Assembly: GCA_902775375.1 (NCBI GenBank)
Contig: CACYLU010000010.1
Location: 1-64,000, forward strand
Direction: 5' to 3'
DNA from: an uncultured Bacteroidales bacterium
GTDB taxonomy: Bacteria > Bacteroidota > Bacteroidia > Bacteroidales > Bacteroidaceae
DNA length: 64,000 bases
How positions within the stretch are numbered: position 1 is the stretch's first letter; the number at the start of each line of letters is the position of its first letter. The position numbers and the translations under genes were made by a program. This document shows positions 32,105-40,655 of this stretch, in pieces. Below the pieces are notes generated by a model, which saw only the letters and a list, made by a program, of their open reading frames with translations, was not told where the DNA came from and did no database searches.

Positions 32105-33376
32105 ATGTTCTCGTTGCCTACAGCGGCACTCAACGTATTCGTCGTCTTTTTTATCTTGACATTACCGCTAAGGCTCATCATTTATTATGCCAAGAGCTAT
32201 AAGGTAGTAATTATGTCCAGGAGAATTGCCGACTGGATATTGCTGTTTTTAACAGTGGGAGCCACTGTCAGTACAGCTACTGCGTTTCTATTCCAGCCAC
32301 TGCAACCAGATGAGACTATTTTCTTCAAATATATATTGCCTGCTTCGGGAGCCTTTATCATGAGCGTTCCCTATTTTCATATCCTCTCATGGATAGTTGG
32401 CAGAAAGCCTTTCTACACCAAAAATCATCTGCAATACCTTGAATACTTCATTGTTTATTTGCGCAGCTTCAATGACGACCGAAAGAATAATAAACTGAAG
32501 CGCAAGATGACCAAGGCTTTGGCCGATTGGTTTCCTGTATATGCAATTGGTAAGCCTGACGAATTTATGCCACCACCAGGAGCCAAGCGAATATATGTAG
32601 ATGAAGACTGGCAAGAGATTGTGCAAGAGATGGTGCATCGTTCCAAGTTGATTCTTCATCGAATCAACACTTCCGAGAACTACCTATGGGAGTTTGAGCA
32701 GTGCTTCAAGAACAATTACCTACAAAAGTCTGTTTTCTGGGTAGATAACATAGATGAATACAACAGATTTGTTGAGATTATCCACAAACGTTTCGGTCTG
32801 GCGTTCCCCTATATTGAGGACAGGAAATGCCATGTAGTTTTCTACTATCGTCCAGACTGGACCTTTCGCATAATCTACCTAACAACGAAGCATGACTACC
32901 ACCATTTCCAAGATTTTTTCGAGAAAGATCACCATGAGATTTTTGAGTCAAATAAGGAATATCTCTATGCCCGCAAGAATAAACTAGCACAGCTACTGAA
33001 AGTCAACCGAGACCAGTTCATACCCAATGGCGTGCAGCAGTGGAGTTGGACTGCTTTTTGGTTACCAGAATTCTACATCATTTGTCAACAGGTAAAATAC
33101 AGGATTATTGCCTTTTTCGTTATCATAGGTACTATAGGCTCCTTGACGATGACCACCCATTCTTTTGAAAACGCCTTCCGTGTCATTCTTTTCAGAGTGG
33201 TACTCATGTTCGTCATGGGGTATAACGGCCGTAAGTTAGTTTGGCTGTCCCGACATTGGGAGAGCATACGCTACTTTGTACGTCAGGAGCATCTAACTAA
33301 TATAGTAGTACAGATTCTTGGCATTATCTATATCATCTTCTGGGTAGTGGTCACCATCATCATACAGTTTATTTGA
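32105..33376 (+). CDS. Multi-pass membrane protein with soluble TIR/SLOG-like domain
   Basis: The 423-residue protein has an N-terminal membrane helix (about 5-27), two more at about 40-63 and 75-97, a cytoplasmic domain (about 98-325) and two or three C-terminal helices. The soluble domain contains YLRSFNDDRKN, AIGKPDEFMPPPGAKRIYV, DEDWQEIVQEMVHRSKLIL and WEFEQCF. I associate this series with TIR- or SLOG-like domains of bacterial membrane proteins, without certainty. The frame is open upstream into the RyR gene, but ATG 32105 starts the first helix and avoids the overlap. The tight pairing with the RyR gene suggests a sensor-effector unit. Confidence 0.72.
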   Translation: MFSLPTAALNVFVVFFILTLPLRLIIYYAKSYKVVIMSRRIADWILLFLTVGATVSTATAFLFQPLQPDETIFFKYILPASGAFIMSVPYFHILSWIVGRKPFYTKNHLQYLEYFIVYLRSFNDDRKNNKLKRKMTKALADWFPVYAIGKPDEFMPPPGAKRIYVDEDWQEIVQEMVHRSKLILHRINTSENYLWEFEQCFKNNYLQKSVFWVDNIDEYNRFVEIIHKRFGLAFPYIEDRKCHVVFYYRPDWTFRIIYLTTKHDYHHFQDFFEKDHHEIFESNKEYLYARKNKLAQLLKVNRDQFIPNGVQQWSWTAFWLPEFYIICQQVKYRIIAFFVIIGTIGSLTMTTHSFENAFRVILFRVVLMFVMGYNGRKLVWLSRHWESIRYFVRQEHLTNIVVQILGIIYIIFWVVVTIIIQFI

Positions 33377-33395
33377 TTATGCCAGATTTTATCAC

Positions 33396-33403
33396 TAATT
33401 TTG
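33396..33403 (+). promoter_or_regulatory. -7 box of rlmD
   Basis: TAATTTTG matches the consensus, 27 bases before the GTG start at 33431. An in-frame TTG at 33401 overlaps this box and is therefore not the start. Confidence 0.6.
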
Positions 33404-33430
33404 CAGTCCAAATCTAAAACCGATTATAAC

Positions 33431-34849
33431 GTGGCAAGAAAGAAGAAAGAGCTCCCCTTACTGGAGCAGGTAACCATCACCGATGTGGCAGCCGAGGGCA
33501 AAGCTATCGCAAGGGTGAATGACTTGGTAGTATTTATACCTTATGTGGTGCCTGGTGATGTAGTGGACTTACAGGTGCGCCGCAAGAAGCACCACTATGC
33601 AGAAGCTGAGGCAGTGAGGTTTCATAAATATTCTGACGTAAGGGCGGTTCCATTCTGTCATCACTATGGTATATGTGGCGGTTGCGTATGGCAGATACTG
33701 CCCTACTCAGAGCAGCTGAGATACAAGCAAAAACAGGTGGTTGACAACCTTACCCGCATCGGCAAGGTTGCATTACCGGAAATCAGTCCTATCATCGGTT
33801 CTGTCAAAACAATGGAATACCGCAACAAGTTGGAGTTCACTTTCAGTAATAAGCGCTGGCTTACCCACGAAGAGATTTCACAAGCGGTGGAATACGAGCG
33901 CAATGTAGTGGGGTTTCATATTACGGGAGCCTTCGATAAGGTGCTGCCAATCGAAAAGTGTTGGTTGCAAATTGATATCTCTAACCAAATACGCAATTCC
34001 ATCCGCGACTATGCACTTGAGCACGGCTTCACCTTCAGTGATTTACGCACTCATGAGGGCATGATGCGCAACCTTATTATACGTACTTCCTCTACAGGCG
34101 AGCTAATGCTGATTGTGGTGGCACGTATCAATAATAATGAAGAGATGGAACTTTTCAACCAGTTGCTACAGTTTGTCGCCGACAAATTCCCACAAATTAC
34201 CTCTTTACAATATGTCATCAACAACAAGGTTAACGATTCAATAGGGGACCTCGAGACCTTCACTTTTAAAGGGCGTGACCACATCTTTGAGGAGATGGAA
34301 GGCCTCAAATTCAAAATAGGTCCAAAGAGTTTTTACCAGACTAATTCAGAACAGGCGTATAATCTATATAAAGTGGCACGCAACTTTGCACAGCTTACTG
34401 GCAACGAACTTGTATATGACCTTTATACTGGAACTGGCACTATCGCTAATTTCGTTTCTCGACAAGCCCGCCAAGTTATCGGCATTGAGTATGTACCAGA
34501 AGCTATTGATGATGCTAAAGTAAACTCACAGATCAACGGCATCGAAAATACCCTTTTCTATGCGGGCGATATGAAAGACATCCTTACCGATGACTTCATC
34601 CGTGAACATGGACGTCCTGATGTCATCATCACTGATCCACCCCGTGCAGGGATGCACCCTGATGTGGTGAACGTGATACTAAATGCAGAGCCAAACCGTA
34701 TCGTCTATGTCAGTTGCAACCCTGCCACCCAGGCACGTGACTTGCAGCTTTTAGATGCCAAATACAATATTAAGGCGGTACAGCCTGTGGACATGTTCCC
34801 ACAAACGCACCACGTAGAGAACGTGGTATTGCTAGAAGTAAGAATTTAG
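33431..34849 (+). CDS. rlmD: 23S rRNA (uracil-C5)-methyltransferase RlmD/RumA type
   Basis: The 472-residue protein has an N-terminal TRAM domain (LPLLEQVTITDVAAEGKAIA), a 4Fe-4S site (FCHHYGICGGCVWQ), a SAM domain (VYDLYTGTGTIANF), and the catalytic Cys in VYVSCNPATQARDLQLL. It methylates uridine in 23S rRNA. The start is probably GTG at 33431 (VARKKKELP). The gene has its own promoter overlapping the end of the preceding region, and the pseudouridine synthase follows. Confidence 0.92.
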   Translation: MARKKKELPLLEQVTITDVAAEGKAIARVNDLVVFIPYVVPGDVVDLQVRRKKHHYAEAEAVRFHKYSDVRAVPFCHHYGICGGCVWQILPYSEQLRYKQKQVVDNLTRIGKVALPEISPIIGSVKTMEYRNKLEFTFSNKRWLTHEEISQAVEYERNVVGFHITGAFDKVLPIEKCWLQIDISNQIRNSIRDYALEHGFTFSDLRTHEGMMRNLIIRTSSTGELMLIVVARINNNEEMELFNQLLQFVADKFPQITSLQYVINNKVNDSIGDLETFTFKGRDHIFEEMEGLKFKIGPKSFYQTNSEQAYNLYKVARNFAQLTGNELVYDLYTGTGTIANFVSRQARQVIGIEYVPEAIDDAKVNSQINGIENTLFYAGDMKDILTDDFIREHGRPDVIITDPPRAGMHPDVVNVILNAEPNRIVYVSCNPATQARDLQLLDAKYNIKAVQPVDMFPQTHHVENVVLLEVRI

Positions 34850-34870
34850 ACAGAATTGCAACAATGTAAG

Positions 34871-35848
34871 ATGTTAACGGATATGGAAAAGCATAAAATA
34901 GTCAATAATAACAATAAGAAAGTTGCTAGAGCCAGGAATCAATATACCGACTATATCGTGCGTGAGCCCATGGAACTAATGCAGTTCTTAGCCGCACGTA
35001 TGCCCCAGGCCAGTCGCACCAAGCTGAAATCGCTGCTGAGTAAGCGCATCGTGTATGTTGACCAGAAAATCACCACACAGTATAACTACCCGCTGCAGCA
35101 AGGCATGAAAGTTCAAATCAGTCGAACCAAAAGCAACCATGAGTTCCGCAATCGCTTGCTCAAACTGGTATATGAAGATGCCTACCTGATGGTGGTTGAA
35201 AAGGAGACAGGACTACTATCCGTCAATACCGAACGTGAAAAAGAACGTACAGCAGCCACTATTCTCACCGAATACTTGCGCCGTAGCAATAAACGTAGTC
35301 AAGTGTATGTTGTTCATCGTCTTGACCGTGACACCTCCGGATTAATGATGTTTGCAAAGGACGAGCAAACACAGCATACCCTGCGCGACAACTGGCACCA
35401 AATTGTATTTGACCGCCGTTATGTAGCAATAGTGCATGGTAATGTTGAGCAAGACTACGGCACCGTACGCTCATGGCTCACCGACAAAAAGCTCTATGTT
35501 GCTTCTAGTCCTGTGGATGATGGAGGGCAACTTGCTATCACACACTACCAAACTATCAAGCGTGCCAATGGCTATTCGATGATGGAGCTGCGCTTAGAAA
35601 CTGGTAGGAAGAACCAGATACGTGTGCACATGGCAGATTTGGGACATCCCGTGATAGGCGACGGGCGTTATGGCCTTGAAGATGATGACAATCCTCTGAA
35701 CCGCTTGGGTCTCCATGCTTTCAAGTTGTGTTTCACCCACCCCGTCACTGGCGAAAAAATGCAATTTGAGACGCCCTATCCCATTTCCTTTAAACGATTG
35801 ATGCAGCGCCCTGTCGCTAGCGCTCACTCAATGCTGGAAGAACAGTAA
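34871..35848 (+). CDS. RluA-family RNA pseudouridine synthase
   Basis: An approximately 325-residue protein with an N-terminal S4-like region (LKSLLSKRIVYVDQK) and a pseudouridine synthase domain. The catalytic Asp lies in VHRLDRDTSGLMMFAKD. ETGRKNQIRVHMADLGHPVIGD and LHAFKLCFTHP are also typical of RluA/RluD enzymes. The exact target uridine cannot be named. The start is uncertain: ATG 34871, ATG 34883 and an upstream TTG are in frame. Confidence 0.9.
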   Translation: MLTDMEKHKIVNNNNKKVARARNQYTDYIVREPMELMQFLAARMPQASRTKLKSLLSKRIVYVDQKITTQYNYPLQQGMKVQISRTKSNHEFRNRLLKLVYEDAYLMVVEKETGLLSVNTEREKERTAATILTEYLRRSNKRSQVYVVHRLDRDTSGLMMFAKDEQTQHTLRDNWHQIVFDRRYVAIVHGNVEQDYGTVRSWLTDKKLYVASSPVDDGGQLAITHYQTIKRANGYSMMELRLETGRKNQIRVHMADLGHPVIGDGRYGLEDDDNPLNRLGLHAFKLCFTHPVTGEKMQFETPYPISFKRLMQRPVASAHSMLEEQ

Positions 35849-35861
35849 AACCCACATAATT

Positions 35862-36572
35862 ATGGAACGACATAAAGACCCGATGGGAAGAGCCATTAGT
35901 GAGTATTGGAGGACAGGTGACACCACCCCAATCCGTGTATTTTCTCCCATGTTTGATGAAGACATAATGCCCATCGAGACTCTCTTCCGTAGTTATGCTG
36001 GCATGCCCGAACTAGAGCAAAAGGCGCTAAAACTGGCACAAGGCCGAACCCTTGACGTGGGTGCTGGTGCTGGTTGCCACTCTTTGATATTACAAGAAAA
36101 GGGTATCGATGTTACAGCCATAGACATCTCCCCACTTTCTGTTGAGACCATGCGGGAACGTGGAGTAATGAAAGTTTTACAACAGGATTTTTTTACCTTA
36201 AACACCCAATTTGATACTATTCTGCTGCTCATGAATGGCATTGGTATTGTGGGAAAGGCAGAAAACTTACATGTACTATTCCACCTACTCGACAATATTC
36301 TAGCACCTAAAGGCCAGTTACTTTTTGATTCGTCAGATATCTGTTATATATTTGAAGATGAAGACGGTATCATTGAACTTCCTAATACTAAAGAATATTA
36401 TGGTAATCTCACATATCAGTTACAATACAAAGAAACATTTGGTGATCCTTTTCCTTGGAGCTACATCGATGCTGAGACTGTCAATGAAGCTGCCCTTACC
36501 CACGGATACCATTTTGATATCCTGAGCGAAGGGCCTCACTACGATTATCTTGCACGTATCACCAAACAATAA
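35862..36572 (+). CDS. Class I SAM-dependent methyltransferase
   Basis: The 236-residue protein has the SAM-binding motif I LDVGAGAGCHSLILQ (about 63-77), the acidic end of beta-2 (VTAIDIS), and FDTILLLMNGIGIVG as motif post-II. The substrate is unknown. It follows the pseudouridine synthase by 13 bases, so an RNA-modification role is possible, but small molecules are equally likely. The 84-base gap that follows, before the convergent capA gene, shows only a weak AT-rich palindrome. Confidence 0.88.
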   Translation: MERHKDPMGRAISEYWRTGDTTPIRVFSPMFDEDIMPIETLFRSYAGMPELEQKALKLAQGRTLDVGAGAGCHSLILQEKGIDVTAIDISPLSVETMRERGVMKVLQQDFFTLNTQFDTILLLMNGIGIVGKAENLHVLFHLLDNILAPKGQLLFDSSDICYIFEDEDGIIELPNTKEYYGNLTYQLQYKETFGDPFPWSYIDAETVNEAALTHGYHFDILSEGPHYDYLARITKQ

Positions 36573-36656
36573 GAACAACGATACTGCTAGTTTTACAATA
36601 ATTCAATTTTGAATTCTATTTAGCACTATATGTATATAGCTTCAGGATTCTCTTCA

Positions 36657-37580
36657 TTACAATTTTGGCTTATGTTGTAGAATCTTCACTGGAATGGATT
36701 TTGCAATGATTGAATCACCCCAAATAGTGATTTGTGCCATAATTGCGTGATTAGCAACGGGGAGTGATTGGTCAAAAACGAAATTGCCCAAACTATAGAA
36801 AACAGGTTTTCCATTTACATTCTTTTGAGTCTGAACCACATGAGGATGATGACCAACGATGGCATCAGCTCCTGCTTGCAAAAGAATTTGGGCATCAATA
36901 TGCTGCTGCAGGGAGGGAACAGACTGGAACTCTATACCCCAATGGAGCACGGCAATAATTATAGAGGATGGATGTGAAGCATGATAAGACCGGATAGCAT
37001 CTGCTAAAGTGGAAGCACTGCTCTGACATATGCCAGGACGGTCATCAAGGTCATACCAGTTTTCTAAAGGCAAGAGAACGCTGTTGAATAGTGCCACTTC
37101 AGCTGCTCCCTTACGTATAATAACAGGCTGTATCCTTTCATCTTTTGAATAGCCAAAACCCAAAGGTTCAATACCAGCAGCTTTGAGATGATTATATGTA
37201 GCAAGCAAACCTTGCCGACCTTGGTCATAAGTATGATTATTAGCCATAGCTGCATGAGTAATGCCTGCTTCGCGCAAACCTTTCGCCCACTGCGGCTCTC
37301 CTCGAAACACAAAATGCTTGTTAACAGGACTAACTACTTCAGTAAGTGGACATTCCAAATTAATAACAACAGCATCGGCTTTGCGAAATACGGAATCAAC
37401 GCCAGCAAACAGAGCCTTGACGCCTTCTCGCTCAGCATAGGGACGGACTCCACGATCCAGCAGGACATCACCAGTGAAGATAAGCGTCAGCTCATCTTCA
37501 CTGGAGACCTCTTGCTCGTTTGATAAAGAACAAGATACAAACAGCAGACTAGCAGCCAGAGCTGTACAAATTTGTCTCAT
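36657..37580 (-). CDS. CapA-family lipoprotein
   Basis: The 307-residue protein has a lipoprotein signal (LAASLLFVSC, Cys17). A metallophosphatase-like CapA/PGA_cap domain follows: FTGDVLLDRGVRP, NLECPLTE, MANNHTYDQG, VLHWGIEF and IVGHHPHVVQ. The family includes poly-gamma-glutamate synthesis proteins, but many members are of unknown function. Its ATG lies 32 bases inside the upstream DUF3160 gene, indicating tight coupling. It is the last gene of a three-lipoprotein unit. Confidence 0.9.
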   Translation of the reverse strand: MRQICTALAASLLFVSCSLSNEQEVSSEDELTLIFTGDVLLDRGVRPYAEREGVKALFAGVDSVFRKADAVVINLECPLTEVVSPVNKHFVFRGEPQWAKGLREAGITHAAMANNHTYDQGRQGLLATYNHLKAAGIEPLGFGYSKDERIQPVIIRKGAAEVALFNSVLLPLENWYDLDDRPGICQSSASTLADAIRSYHASHPSSIIIAVLHWGIEFQSVPSLQQHIDAQILLQAGADAIVGHHPHVVQTQKNVNGKPVFYSLGNFVFDQSLPVANHAIMAQITIWGDSIIAKSIPVKILQHKPKL

Positions 37581-40008
37581 CTATCTCAATCTTAGTATTT
37601 GTGAAATAAGGTTTCACCCATAAAGGGATATCAGGTACCTTATTGTTTTGCAACATCTCCTGCCACTGTTCATCTGTGAGGCGGTCACCATCTAATGGTC
37701 TTACAAACTCATAGTAGCTGAGAGTGGCACCTCTAGACAGATAAGTCTCGCCATCGATATTTACCAATACATACAGAGCATTAGCATTACCAGTAGCCTC
37801 ATAAAGGACACCATTCTTCTCACAATTCTGTACATTGCGAGTAAACACATCTGCCACAACGGCCACTGAACGATCAGCACCCTTTACATCGTACCAATGG
37901 TAGTAGTCAGTCATAGGGTCGAGTACTGAGAGGGTGAAATACTCAATCGAACTGCCCATGTAACGTATCTGGGAATTCTCTTCTTCAGTAAGTAGCTTAC
38001 CTTGTAACTCCTTCTTAGAAACTTCAATACAGAAATCCACCATATCAGCCAGCTGCTGTGTTCTACCCAAAAGCATTTCTGTTAAAAATCCACTCTCTGC
38101 CAGCATGTTCTTATTCAATTCGAGCATTTCTCTGAGACATCTCCAAAAAGGCAAGTTAGGCTCTATATACCCTTTTACTTCAGGAGTTGGCAAGCCACCG
38201 CCACCACATTCGGCAGCCAATGGTTGCTCTGCATAGAGAATGGCATCATGCTTAAGTTCTGTCCAAGAAGCAAGGGCGGTATTTAGGTTCTTGATTTTCC
38301 ATGCATCGGTTTGCATGAACCCAGGGTAGTTCTTGTCCGAATGTTGCAACGTTAGCAGGCTCTGCATCCACTTATTATACATAGAGTCTTCCCAATTATC
38401 ATCATAGTCAATGAATTGATTACGAAGGCGTTTCTTCTCACGGTCATATCCTTTCCAAACGGAAGCATCATGGTAAGTGGAATCAATCACAGCACTGGCA
38501 GTCTCCATACCGAAGACATCCATCACGTGCAACCCACGTGGATAGGCCAACTCGCTATTGGGCGTTTCATCGTATGTACTGGCCAACACTTCATTATCGG
38601 GAACATAACGCTGGGGCATGAAGTTCAGTTTGTCAGCACAGCTGAGTTGTATCTTGGGGGCAATACGATTGCGCCCCTTAAACTCTTCGATCAACCATGT
38701 ATTTACTTGCTTGAGCATCTGATCAGACAAAGCTTGCTCCAAACTAGTTACGTGCTGATTATGTAAGTAATCAGCTACTTCAATAATAGCAAGATTATCG
38801 GGTTCCCCCATCAGGAAAGCCAATGCATCATATACGCCTCGACCTGCATTTCTATCGGCTTCGGGCAACTGGTTAAACAACTGCGCCATAAACACAGCTC
38901 GTTGTAATCCTTGGACATCTTCGCGACAAAAGGAGGCAGTTTGCAACCACATCATGGCACGGAAATAATGCTTTAACGTTTCATTGCGAGAATAATTGCC
39001 TCGTGGGTTGAAAAGACTATAATTGAAATTCACATCTGTTCCCAAAAAAGATGAAGGGGCATCTTGACAGCTCATGATATGGCTTATCTCAAAGTCATAG
39101 AAGCTGCGCATATTCTCAGGCACTTCTACCCGCGATCCGTCCAACAGGTGCAGAGCAATTGCAAAGAATGTGGCATTAAAATCGGCGAGCTGCATCAGCG
39201 AGTCGCTGCCACCATTCCTACGAGCAGCGATGGCAGCCTCATACATTGCACGGCTCATCATCGCCAGTGAAGGAACGAAGCAATGCTGTTCTAGCGACTT
39301 GAGCACATAGCTAAAATACATGTGATATGCCTGCAGATAGAGATCGGTGGTAATAAAACTGGGGATACAAGAGTAATCATTACTTTCATAAATCTGAAAC
39401 AACTGTTCATAGTTCGTATGCTCCATCGCCATGTTGTTCTGCAAAAGCATGGTAAGTAACTGCTCAGAGGGAGCATTAACTTGATGAAGATTTACTACTA
39501 AAGCAGGATTTTGCAGCATTATGCCTTGCTTACTTGTAATCTGGCGTTGCTGCTCTAGTTCAGCCATGCGGGCTTCTATCTTATGGACAAAGATTTTTTC
39601 TTCGTCAGACAAGTTAGCCTGATCGAGGTAAGTCTGGTATTCTTCATCATATTTGTCATAACTAATTAATGGCTCCCAATTGGAGTCTTCGTTTCCCCAA
39701 TAAAGGGAGTCGCAAAGCTGGTAATACCACTTGGCGCGACTGCAATAAAAACTATTAATATCGCCTTCTTTAATCCAGATGCCTTTGATAGCATAGGGGT
39801 AGTATCGGAGAATACGTAATTCTTGGTAGCTAAGCTGACTGATGTCCATATTTATATCAACAGTCTGTGGCAATTCCTCATCACTGAACAGCAATGAGTG
39901 AGAATTAAATATGCCTTTAAGGTTTTCTATACTTAAACTATCAGTTCGTTGTTTACATGCAGTAAATACATTGACAGCCAACAACATCAAAAAAAATAGT
40001 TTTTTCAT
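37549..40008 (-). CDS. DUF3160 family lipoprotein
   Basis: The 819-residue protein has a lipoprotein signal (MKKLFFLMLLAVNVFTAC) and a long DUF3160 domain. Typical segments are SCIPSFITTDLYLQAYHMYF, RGVYDALAFLMG and VVADVFTRNVQNCEKNGVLY. The function of DUF3160 is unknown. The chosen ATG at 40008 begins the signal peptide; an upstream in-frame start would add ten residues. Its stop overlaps the capA start. Confidence 0.88.
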   Translation of the reverse strand: MKKLFFLMLLAVNVFTACKQRTDSLSIENLKGIFNSHSLLFSDEELPQTVDINMDISQLSYQELRILRYYPYAIKGIWIKEGDINSFYCSRAKWYYQLCDSLYWGNEDSNWEPLISYDKYDEEYQTYLDQANLSDEEKIFVHKIEARMAELEQQRQITSKQGIMLQNPALVVNLHQVNAPSEQLLTMLLQNNMAMEHTNYEQLFQIYESNDYSCIPSFITTDLYLQAYHMYFSYVLKSLEQHCFVPSLAMMSRAMYEAAIAARRNGGSDSLMQLADFNATFFAIALHLLDGSRVEVPENMRSFYDFEISHIMSCQDAPSSFLGTDVNFNYSLFNPRGNYSRNETLKHYFRAMMWLQTASFCREDVQGLQRAVFMAQLFNQLPEADRNAGRGVYDALAFLMGEPDNLAIIEVADYLHNQHVTSLEQALSDQMLKQVNTWLIEEFKGRNRIAPKIQLSCADKLNFMPQRYVPDNEVLASTYDETPNSELAYPRGLHVMDVFGMETASAVIDSTYHDASVWKGYDREKKRLRNQFIDYDDNWEDSMYNKWMQSLLTLQHSDKNYPGFMQTDAWKIKNLNTALASWTELKHDAILYAEQPLAAECGGGGLPTPEVKGYIEPNLPFWRCLREMLELNKNMLAESGFLTEMLLGRTQQLADMVDFCIEVSKKELQGKLLTEEENSQIRYMGSSIEYFTLSVLDPMTDYYHWYDVKGADRSVAVVADVFTRNVQNCEKNGVLYEATGNANALYVLVNIDGETYLSRGATLSYYEFVRPLDGDRLTDEQWQEMLQNNKVPDIPLWVKPYFTNTKIEIDETNLYSSGC

Positions 40009-40048
40009 TTCAGTTACATTTTTTATTTGGTAGTACAATATTACTAAT

Positions 40049-40588
40049 TTAATTTTTCACTGCAATACAACTATCACTTTTTCTTAGGAACTTAATACCG
40101 AAGCCTTGTTGACGATAAAAAACAGAAACAATACTATCATCCGACATGCGTTCCTTAGTAATAATTAGTGCAGGAACAGAGTCTCGTTCTATACGAAAAT
40201 CTTCAAGATGATAAGCTACATGAGAGCCCAGCCAAAGTGGACGAATGTGTTTACCATGAAAAAGTTTAAAGAGAAACAAACGCTTTTCTGGAACAGGGAA
40301 AAAACGTGTGGGTTTAATGACTCCAACTGCTATTTCTGGTAAGCTATCACCATTTACATCGCCCCAGTCGAAACGATAAACAGGATAGGGCAAACGCCAC
40401 GATGATAATTCTTTACCATTTCGTTCATATCGAAGATAGGAAAGGCTATCATTGATACGATCTAAACGTAAAACTCCTCCATCCCATTGAAAGCTCTCAG
40501 TAGTTGCAGGACGGCAAGCTACTACCAAAAGGACAGCCAGCAAAAATAAGCTTACATATAAATACTGAGAAAATGATGTTTTTTCCAT
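40049..40588 (-). CDS. Small lipoprotein with an FG-GAP-like motif
   Basis: The 179-residue protein has a lipoprotein signal (YVSLFLLAVLLVVAC) and one FG-GAP/VCBS-like Ca-binding motif, DWGDVNGDSLPEIAVGV, near the middle. I recognise no enzyme family. It heads the unit with DUF3160 and CapA, 40 bases before the DUF3160 start, and has a consensus -7 box (TAAATTTG at 40635-40642) on the minus strand. Confidence 0.75.
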   Translation of the reverse strand: MEKTSFSQYLYVSLFLLAVLLVVACRPATTESFQWDGGVLRLDRINDSLSYLRYERNGKELSSWRLPYPVYRFDWGDVNGDSLPEIAVGVIKPTRFFPVPEKRLFLFKLFHGKHIRPLWLGSHVAYHLEDFRIERDSVPALIITKERMSDDSIVSVFYRQQGFGIKFLRKSDSCIAVKN

Positions 40589-40622
40589 ACTGCGAAGTTA
40601 ATAATAATTGATAAAAAAGTAT

Positions 40623-40642
40623 TAACTTTACACCCAAATTTA
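40623..40642. promoter_or_regulatory. Overlapping divergent promoters
   Basis: On the plus strand TAACTTTACACCC (40623-40635) lies 20 bases before the PLD-like gene. On the minus strand TAAATTTG (40635-40642) serves the lipoprotein unit. The two overlap, so the genes may be mutually exclusive or jointly controlled. Confidence 0.45.
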
Positions 40643-40655
40643 TGATAGCAGAATA

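Noticed and set aside
36590-36615. Terminator between the methyltransferase and capA
   Set aside because: Only a short AT-rich palindrome (AATTCAA/TTGAATT) is present, too weak and without a U-tract to call.
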